Shown here: positions 58,001 to 64,000 of the stretch, in pieces
Layout: the number at the start of each line of letters is the position of its first letter
How positions within the stretch are numbered: the first letter of the stretch is position 1
Assembly: GCA_025201375.1 (NCBI GenBank)
Contig: JAIWZP010000034.1
Location: forward strand, 296,159 to 360,158
Direction of reading: 5' to 3'
DNA: 64,000 nt
Origin: Gongronella butleri
Taxonomy: Eukaryota > Mucoromycota > Mucoromycetes > Mucorales > Cunninghamellaceae
Made by a program: the position numbers and the translations under genes
The notes under the pieces: model-generated
The model's input: the letters and a program-made list of their open reading frames with translations, nothing else
Told to the model about the DNA's origin: nothing
The model's database searches: none

Positions 58001-59917
58001 CACAAAGGCCTCGAAATGGATCCCGCCAAGATCAAGGCAATTCAAGACTGGAAAGCACCAACTTGCGTGAAAGATGTGCAAACTTTCCTGGGATTCAGCA
58101 ACTATTACAAAAAATTCATTCCCGACTATTCAAAAATAGCGGTACCGCTCACACGACTCCTCCAAACAAAAGGAAAAAATGCACCAAAATCATTTTATTG
58201 GGACGAATCGGCACAGCAAGCATTTGACGAATTGAAAAAACGATTTTGCTCAGCACCGATCATACAACACCCAAACCCAGAAAAACCATTTTTTCTAGAG
58301 ACCGATGCAAGTGATTTTGCCATTGGCGCTGTATTGTACCAAACTGGCAACGACGACGATCAATTACACCCCGTGGCATACTACTCGCGAAAATTTAAAC
58401 CGCCCGAAATGAATTATCCAATTTACGACAAAGAATTGGCAGCTGTGATCTCAGCACTTGACCAATTCCGCCACTTGCTCATGTCAACAAACGAGCCTGT
58501 CACCATCTACACGGATCATAAAAATTTGGAGTACTTCACTACGACGCGACGCTTAAATCGACGACAAGCGCGCTGGTCCCTATTTTTGGCAGATTTTAAT
58601 TTCAAAATCACATACCGCCCGGGACAACTCCAGTCACAACCAGACGCACTCTCTCGACAGCCAGCGTTGAAGCCTAAAGAGGGAGATAATGAATACGACA
58701 TGCAAAATCAGACCCTACTCAAACCAAGCCATTTTGCATTTATGGCGACAAGCGACGAAAAAAATGACCTAATCGCGAAAATCAAAGATGCATATGCAGC
58801 CGACGCGCTCGCAAAGTCATTCTTTGCTAAAACAGACGAAGAAAAAACCAAAACCCCTTTTACAATTCACAATGGACTCATTTACACCAAGAAAAACAAG
58901 CAATTGTACGCACCAGAGCCTGTTAGGTTAGAAATCCTGAAGCAACGACACGATGCAAAATTAGCAGGACACTTTGGAATCAAAAAGACAACAGAGCTTT
59001 GCAAAAGAGCGTACTGGTGGCCAAATATTCGCAGGTTTGTCACAGATTACATCAAAACATGCAATGTTTGCTCGCGTGCAAAGACATCACATAGAGCGAA
59101 ATCAGGTGAGCTTCAACCGCTACCTGTACCAGACAAACCCTGGCAAGCCATTTCAATGGATTTCATCACCGATCTACCTGAATCGCAAGGTTTCGACAGC
59201 ATTTTCGTCATTGTAGACAGATTGACAAAAATGGCGCACTTTGTACCTTGTTTGAAGACAACCACCGCAAATCAAGCATCCAACCTTTACATCAACAACG
59301 TGCTCAGGCTACACGGCGTCCCTGAAAATATAGTTTCAGATCGCGGTCCACAATTCACCTCGAGATTCTGGAAATCCTTTAATCAAGCGCTTGGCACGAC
59401 TTTATCGCTCTCATCCGGACACCACCCCGAAACTGATGGTCAAACAGAAATCATTAATTCAGTCCTTGAGCAATACTTACGATGCTACACGAATTACAAT
59501 CAAAACGACTGGGTATCATTATTACCACTAGCAGAATTTGCATACAATAATTCAAATCACTCGAGCACAAAGGCAACCCCTTTCTTTGCCAACTATGGAT
59601 ACCACCCCACAATGGATCTCTTTCTCGACGCACCAATCGAAAACGAAACAGCGCTCGACAAAGCAAAAATAATGGAAGAAATTACAAATCAGCTCAGAAA
59701 AAACATGTCTGACGCACAAGAAAATTACAAAAAATTCGCAGATCGACACAGATCACCTGCACCAAATTATACTATTGGCGACCAAGTGTGGCTAAGGACC
59801 ACAAACCTCCGCACCACTCGCCCTTGCAGAAAATTGGATCACAAAAAATTAGGACCATTCCAATTGTCGAAAAAATCAACAACGTGGCTTTCCGCATCAA
59901 ACTGCCCCCACACATGA
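55091..59917 (+). CDS. Ty3/gypsy Gag-Pol polyprotein
   Basis: A single open frame of 1608 codons. In order: gag core (FFYGDRRHAKNFIIKCTLVF, about residue 95); zinc knuckle CLYCSKKGHRRVNC (about 341, CX2CX4HX4C); an acidic linker; aspartic protease LCDTGAHSCFL (about 545); reverse transcriptase VDYRGLNAITIKNRYPLPL with YLDDVLIF (about 917); RNase H LETDASDFAIGAVL; integrase zinc domain HFGIKKTTELCKRAYWWPNI (about 1295); integrase core with Asp in MDFITDLP (about 1356), DRGPQFTS (about 1416) and the Glu in ETDGQTEIINS (about 1449). Gag and Pol are fused in one frame. The frame runs off its proper end at about 59865, where a one-base shift occurs. All catalytic motifs are intact before that. Confidence 0.95.
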   Translation: MMEDTNMDHPLRNDDDSTSPRIDMHGEILSLANQVAEVRNFLNHHLVTPQTIQEIVDRTSTDVGNMFAQQNNASAASAAPARSKKEPRMADPDFFYGDRRHAKNFIIKCTLVFSSQPERYATDAQKVCYSMSLMRGIAFSWCTTLLNKKDSNVLSDFETFTVEFFRTFGDPDVKSNSLNKMMNMRQRGRSATSYATDFRQVAAELDWNDSAFAGAYYSGLDSALKDELCTRDRPETLDELIELTIKLDNRLFERKQERHYKASRSNPIQPRSHYPQRSSNFSRNNHSSTRSSYTGPMPMDLDATHFQRNNDYQNNNRSFRSNSEGSKITPSEREYRMKNNLCLYCSKKGHRRVNCPVRPNTTTPNAYKNASATTQPHKKRVSPTHNHTVAGATMANSYFAIGATAPTTNDATPKPDDDDSDSWYEAPSDIDTEIDEISETEDETHEAGDETHETRSVHDETTRTDASDDEQSDIACSTPHPSNSNSPYIEAVPDEDESDVPDDSHFLENPSADDAQNDFTGAVCHLTLPINISFGDTSFNVTALCDTGAHSCFLSLDLVKRFNIPIDELQEPIPISTIDGVMVDRNKVKFKTAPISLTVENHPTEKAAFNVLPKMIYPVVLGTPWCKAHEPLVFSWSKNTVLTQDTDWHMVKKEIVDPDSEDSSHLIEFYANPAEWSANSTNAAQPDAQNTITTTTQKITDDNFDVSSFFGNFDDDDPNTSDDVDLNLLPKKYHRFRDVFSKAKANILPAHRKYDLEIPLKPNTTPPFGAIYNLSVDEQKELKEFVEENLARGFIRHSKSPAGAPVLFVKKKDGSLRLCVDYRGLNAITIKNRYPLPLIGSLMEQMAKARIFSKADLRGAYNLLRVKEEDCWKTAFRTRYGHFETLVVPYGLSGAPGAFMHMVNDILHDALDVYAVAYLDDVLIFSPDQESHDKHVAAILQKFRENGLYAKIEKCEFDRDRIEFLGHIISHKGLEMDPAKIKAIQDWKAPTCVKDVQTFLGFSNYYKKFIPDYSKIAVPLTRLLQTKGKNAPKSFYWDESAQQAFDELKKRFCSAPIIQHPNPEKPFFLETDASDFAIGAVLYQTGNDDDQLHPVAYYSRKFKPPEMNYPIYDKELAAVISALDQFRHLLMSTNEPVTIYTDHKNLEYFTTTRRLNRRQARWSLFLADFNFKITYRPGQLQSQPDALSRQPALKPKEGDNEYDMQNQTLLKPSHFAFMATSDEKNDLIAKIKDAYAADALAKSFFAKTDEEKTKTPFTIHNGLIYTKKNKQLYAPEPVRLEILKQRHDAKLAGHFGIKKTTELCKRAYWWPNIRRFVTDYIKTCNVCSRAKTSHRAKSGELQPLPVPDKPWQAISMDFITDLPESQGFDSIFVIVDRLTKMAHFVPCLKTTTANQASNLYINNVLRLHGVPENIVSDRGPQFTSRFWKSFNQALGTTLSLSSGHHPETDGQTEIINSVLEQYLRCYTNYNQNDWVSLLPLAEFAYNNSNHSSTKATPFFANYGYHPTMDLFLDAPIENETALDKAKIMEEITNQLRKNMSDAQENYKKFADRHRSPAPNYTIGDQVWLRTTNLRTTRPCRKLDHKKLGPFQLSKKSTTWLSASNCPHT

Positions 59918-60246
59918 AGGCCCACAACGTGTTTCACGTCAGTCTCCTCGAACCCGCCACAAAAAAACGCGCTTTCGACGCGTCACCAGGCGCCACCAGA
60001 CCCCGTTTACCTTGAAGACGACGTTCCAGAATATGTAATCGAATCAGTACTTGACCATAGGAAACGACGCGGTCAAATCCAATATCTGGTGCAATGGCAA
60101 GGCTTTGGACCCGAGGACAACACATGGGAACCCATCTCGTCTTTTGCACAAGACAGTGACACCATCAACGAGCCCTTGGAACGTTATAAAAGGACACACC
60201 AACTTCTTTCTCCCCGACGACGACCTCGGCGCGTACGACGCGCCTA
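59866..60246 (+). pseudogene. Frameshifted end of Pol: integrase C-terminus and chromodomain
   Basis: From about 59866 to about 59980 the homology continues in another frame (IVEKINNVAFRIKLPPHMKA, HNVFHVSLLEPA), then returns to the original frame for DVPEYVIESVLDHRK and QYLVQWQGFGPEDNTWEPIS, a clear chromodomain, ending at a TAG at 60244-60246. So two opposite one-base shifts bracket about 115 bp; the second is near an A7 run. Chromodomains of chromoviruses direct integration to marked chromatin. Confidence 0.85.
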
Positions 60247-60258
60247 GGAGGGAGGTGA

Positions 60259-60757
60259 TGTTAGGCCCCCCAGATCCGCAGCACAGATTGCAGATCACTC
60301 TATTTTATTTTTCTTTTCTTACGCGCTCGCTGCGCCATCTCTGATCTAGATGACGCTCCTCGCGCTTCCATAGACCTTTCTAAACGCCCATCTTTCCATC
60401 TACCTTTCCAAACGCCCACATTCCATCTTGTACGTTCCAAAAGGTCAAAACGCCAATCATGACCCATACAAAACGCCCATCTACAATTGCCAAGACGCGA
60501 TGGACCATTCCAGATCGAAACATCCAAATAGACGCGTTTTGCCGCAGGCTTCATATTAGAATATTCCCTTAATTTCAAAACTATAAAAGGACACCCGCTT
60601 TGCGGATGTCCTTCCCCTTTTTCCCTTACCGTTCTCATCTGTTCTTCCCAATTGCTCCCCCTCTTGCTTACTCAATAAACCATATTCATGTCGCCACAAA
60701 TCAAGGAAGAGACGATCGATGTTGCTACCAACGGTATGGCCGACCCCGGCCATGACA
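60259..60757 (+). repeat. 3' LTR
   Basis: A copy of the 5' LTR, preceded by the polypurine tract at 60246-60258. It ends at CATGACA (60757), after which the sequence differs from the internal region. Confidence 0.93.
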
Positions 60758-62182
60758 CGTCTAGCAAGAGATTAAAACGTCTTGCCAGCCAAATACTTTA
60801 CTACGCAAAATTATAGCTACCGTAGGCTGCTCTCTCCCGAGACTCTGGCCCGTTGGGCCCCAACACCACAAGAGGACGGTCCAGCAGAGGATCGTCACAG
60901 TGGGTTTAATGTTTAAGGAAAAAAATTTCGCTGAATTCAATGCAGCTACAGAGCTACTGTATTTTGAGCGGGATCGGCCTATCATAAAGAGAAACGTAAC
61001 ACAAGGTGAGTATATTTAGATATTAAAGAAACAACCAATCACAATTAAGCGGGATTTAAAATCAAAAGGATATGTGTTACCAAATATAGTACAACTTCTG
61101 AGTTTTAAAAAGAATTTAAAATAAAAACAAAATTTAAAATCAATGTTAAAATCAAGATGTAAAAAAACAAAAAACCATTCAAATACGGTATTAGAAAATT
61201 AAAACGTTCTCAAAGTACGGTACAAACAGTACAGTAGCAGCAGCAGAAGAGCAGATAGCGAGAAAAATGCAACATTTAGAACAGTAGGACAATCTTGAAT
61301 TCTTGAGGTTTTTGGGATTTGCGGGCTGAAAAAAAATCTGGCGGACGCGCGGAGCCGCGGACGGCGGACCCATCCCGCGCACAGGCGAAGAGGCTATACG
61401 CGATACTGTAGTTCTTTTATACCGGTAGTTCATGCTTGGGCCATGGACCGCTTGACGCAACTTTCATCTTCTGCGGGCAGGTACAGTAGGCTGTAATTTT
61501 TTTTCTGGAGGCGCAACACGCAACAAGCCCGTAAAGGTTGAAAAACACTCTTTGTCGTTTTTCAAAGGCAAATGTATAATTTTTAAAGTGATGATGTACT
61601 GTAGGTACAGATGATAGTACCGGTACTATATACAGTAGCATCACGCTACTGCTGCTGCTGCATCCTGCATGCATTGAAGAATGGAAATGACTGCATGGCA
61701 TCATGGGCCAGTCACTATCCACTGAGTTTGAAGGTTGGACGGATCAAAGCATCAACAAAAGTCGCAAACTCGACTTTTCATAAAGTTTTACAGTATTTAC
61801 TGTATGTGATGTGTAGACAGAAAAAAAATAAAATAAAATTGATGGTACAGGACCAGAGAGAGATATGAGATCAAGGGGCGGTTCTTTATTAGAAAACCCG
61901 GTGTCTACTTATGTATACTATTCAGCTAGCCAGGGCGGGTTACACAATCTATTTACTATACGCATTGTTTCACAGCCCATTGACACTCAATTCTTCCTGT
62001 CCAATGCCACTGACATGACACTGTATCATAATCGTGCGTCCCCGATCTACAGTATGATATCATATCCGTATCATATTGTCTAAAGACACGCAAGTACTAA
62101 AAACAACAATAAAACATCACTAGGGTATAGTAGGAGCGTAGGACTGTTTGCCGAAATTGCGGAAGTATCGTGCGTATTGTCT
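60758..62182. repeat. 1.4-kb repeat-like intergenic region with many TACAGTA/TACTGTA motifs
   Basis: No gene recognised. At least ten copies of TACAGTA/TACTGTA-like strings lie between 60945 and 62055. 61971-62035 is a direct, diverged copy of 52801-52865 (both contain CTCAATTCTTCCTGTC). A stretch near 60945 (ATGCAGCTA, TTTTGAGCGGGAT) resembles 38711-38740. Confidence 0.6.
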
Positions 62183-63024
62183 TTAGTACACATATTTGAC
62201 AAGATGATATCTAATGTAAAAGGCAAGTAGGCTACAAAGACATTGGATGAACAGCAAAACGAGAGTCAGAGTTCGTTCGGGAATGGGCCCCGTGTAGGTG
62301 AGCACGAGATTGATGAGCGTGAGGTTGTTGCACTCGATGATCCGATTCTTGTCGTCCTTGCGCACCACCTTGAGAAGGCCAAGGTATTTTAAAATATTGA
62401 GCATGAGCTGGCCAAGCTTGGAGATCGGCTTGCGATCCTCGTTCAGCTTCATGGTCGAGAACTGTAGCACGGTGCGCCCATTGTCCAGTGTCACGGGCCG
62501 CGGCATCCGGTGACGGGGGCACTCGACGAAGCGGAATACTTGTGGGCACGAGTACAAAAAGTTAAACGCCTGGGGAATGAAGAATAACACGAGCGTCTTG
62601 GAAAAGTGGCCAAGGATACCAACGACCGCAAATGTCATGCCCGCAAAGTAACAGTACGTGTCGCCCACAAACACTCGTGCAGGGAACCTAAAAAAAAATA
62701 CGCGATGTGTTCAGCAAAACAAATTTGCCTTTTTTTTTTTTTGTGTGTGTACCAATTGTAATAAAGCAAGCCCAGAGTCACACCGTGAATGGCAGCATAA
62801 AGTACAGGCTGAAAAGATGAACTTCGACGCTCGTGCGATCCGGGTTGTTGTAGATGAAGAGGCAATCGTTGATGATGACGGACACAGCAATGACAAGTGA
62901 TTGGCCCGCCTCAATGCCATTGATGCCCGCAAGGATATTGATGCTGTGCGTGCAAAAAATGATCAAGCAGAGCATATACACATAATACAAGAAGCCTAAG
63001 GCGCGCACATGCGTGAGTCGACGC

Positions 63025-63061
<37 letters not shown>

Positions 63062-63745
63062 GAGCTGCACAATGTCGCCCATCCAGGGCCTCAGTTGCAA
63101 CGGCACGACAATATACGTGACACCAAAACTTGTGTAATAGATCACGAGCAGTGGGATGCCTGCAATTGCGGGAAACCAAACTTTGTATCGCCAGCGCACG
63201 TCCAAAATGTCATCGGCAAAGCCCAGGAGCACCATCGATTGGATGGCCAAGATTGCAGACAGAATCTCGCCGAGCTGGAAGCCGTCAATGCATCTGCAAT
63301 GAGTAATGGGATGGTCCAGCACGCTTTTACGCATTATTTAAACATCATTTTACCTTGTGGTAGGGGAATGTGCCCAAGCTGGGCAGCTCTTCGTGAACGA
63401 GCGAGATGCCGTCGCCGTCAAACCACTCAACAAAAGGCACCGGAATAAAGAGAATGATCGCAATTAGGTAGATGATGGCTGTGGGAAGGCCCATGGTCTC
63501 TGGTCTTGCGAAATAACGGAAAAAAAAGGTCAGATTGCGGTGTGCTTTCGTGCAATTGCCAATTCAGCTTACATCGTCGGTCGATTTGGCTTTAGAATAT
63601 CGACGCCAGTAATTCGCGACTTGACAAAAGGCTCTCGCAGCTTTGGAATGGTGGCCAAAGTGACGCCCAGCACTATGACAGCGACGGAGAGAGCCACAAG
63701 CAAAGACTCATGATGCCACAAGATATGTCGCACCACGTCCATCAT
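62183..63745 (-). CDS. ALG7: ALG7/DPAGT1 UDP-GlcNAc:dolichyl-phosphate GlcNAc-1-P transferase, apparent frameshift
   Basis: Five exons (63745-63573, 63504-63354, 63274-63061, 62995-62753, 62687-62183). Motifs: PETMGLPTAIIYLIAIILF, VLLGFADDILDVRWRYK (catalytic Asp pair), NILAGINGIEAGQS, FVGDTYCYFAGMTFAVVG, CPRHRMP, CNNLTLINLVL, ending YHLVKYVY. The enzyme starts N-glycan assembly on the ER membrane and is the tunicamycin target. The exon sum is 1286, one short of a multiple of three. In exon 4 the frame runs FSLYFMLPFTV then a stop, while the family continuation TLGLLYYNW is in the next frame, so one base is missing around 62780-62790. It is an essential gene, so a sequencing error is more likely than a real break. 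The start at 63745 gives a hydrophobic N-terminus; an upstream Met at 63796 is possible. Confidence 0.9.
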
Positions 63746-64000
63746 TCGTGCATAGAGAATAAAGGGAAATGGAAAGGGATGTGTTGCGAAAACCAAGCGA
63801 AAAGATCAAGTGTGAAACGTGGTGCGCTTTGTCGCGGTGCAAAAAAAAAAAAAAGGCAGTGGATATTTGCGGGGTTTCCTTTTTGGTCATTGTCACACTT
63901 TTTTTTTTTTTTTTTTTTCACAGCGTGTGTAAAGCCACAAGCTGTCGCACGCATTGATTTTCTATTTGTGCTTTTTTCTTTTTTCTTTCCTGCCCCCTAC
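63746..64000. other. Upstream of ALG7
   Basis: Promoter side of ALG7 with A14 and T20 runs. No gene recognised to the window edge. Confidence 0.6.

Larger units (their letters stand above)
53036..60757 (+). mobile_element. Ty3/gypsy chromovirus LTR retrotransposon, nearly full length
   Basis: Two direct LTRs of 499 bp (53036-53534 and 60259-60757) differ, as far as I can see, at one position (TAATC against TACTC). Between them lie an extra ORF (53465-54043), a leader, one long gag-pol frame (55091-59917) and a chromodomain. A purine tract AGGAGGGAGGTGA directly precedes the 3' LTR. LTRs start TG and end CA. I find no matching target duplication: GCTAA on the left, CGTCT on the right. No standard tRNA primer site stands out after 53534. 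LTR identity argues for a recent insertion. Confidence 0.93.

Overview
The window looks like nuclear DNA of a fungus, most likely an early-diverging (non-Dikarya) lineage. Fungal signals are an APSES/KilA-N transcription factor, a GWT1-type GPI inositol acyltransferase, an Ima1-type inner nuclear membrane protein, a PMT-like protein and a DUF2415-type WD40 protein. An aromatic amino-acid hydroxylase, DNMT2, a ZNFX1-like protein, non-LTR retrotransposons and a Fanzor-type nuclease gene point away from typical ascomycetes and yeasts. The lineage is an inference from gene content; no rRNA or other marker is present. Introns are many and short (about 50-100 nt), often with long homopolymer T or A runs.

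Layout. 1-8.7 kb is a dense housekeeping block: PMT-like protein (5' end cut off), OMA1-like protease, PRA1 family, Ima1-like, oligoribonuclease REXO2 and DNMT2, the last two with overlapping convergent coding ends. 8.85-15.13 kb is a large decayed palindrome (axis near 10.37 kb) opened by three 5'-truncated LINE insertions with target-site duplications and by several micro-insertions of only 15-45 bp. 15.3-28.8 kb returns to genes: SH3-TBC RabGAP, aromatic amino-acid hydroxylase, ML-domain lipid-binding protein with a 5-nt micro-exon, F-box protein, a multi-spanning membrane protein, BolA, DUF2415-type WD40 protein, LRR protein and a ricin-B-type lectin fold. 29.5-38.3 kb holds CHD1, GWT1 and the APSES factor.

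40.1-44.6 kb (minus strand) carries the most striking gene: a five-exon Fanzor, the eukaryotic relative of TnpB and an expected RNA-guided DNA endonuclease. Its RuvC triad and zinc finger are intact, but it is very long (1385 codons) with an alanine-rich insert. A 266-bp foldback element lies just upstream. 45.5-51.8 kb is a ZNFX1-like protein (1838 codons) with a good Walker A but eroded downstream helicase motifs and complete NFX1/RZ zinc fingers.

53.0-60.8 kb is a Ty3/gypsy chromovirus with nearly identical LTRs, an extra leading ORF that starts inside the LTR, and two compensating frameshifts near the end of pol. The flanks are rich in TACAGTA/TACTGTA motifs and share a direct repeat. The window ends with ALG7 (minus), which has an apparent single-base frameshift. 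Exon boundaries were inferred by hand from GT/GC-AG signals and reading phase. Where exon sums were checked they divide by three, except in ALG7.
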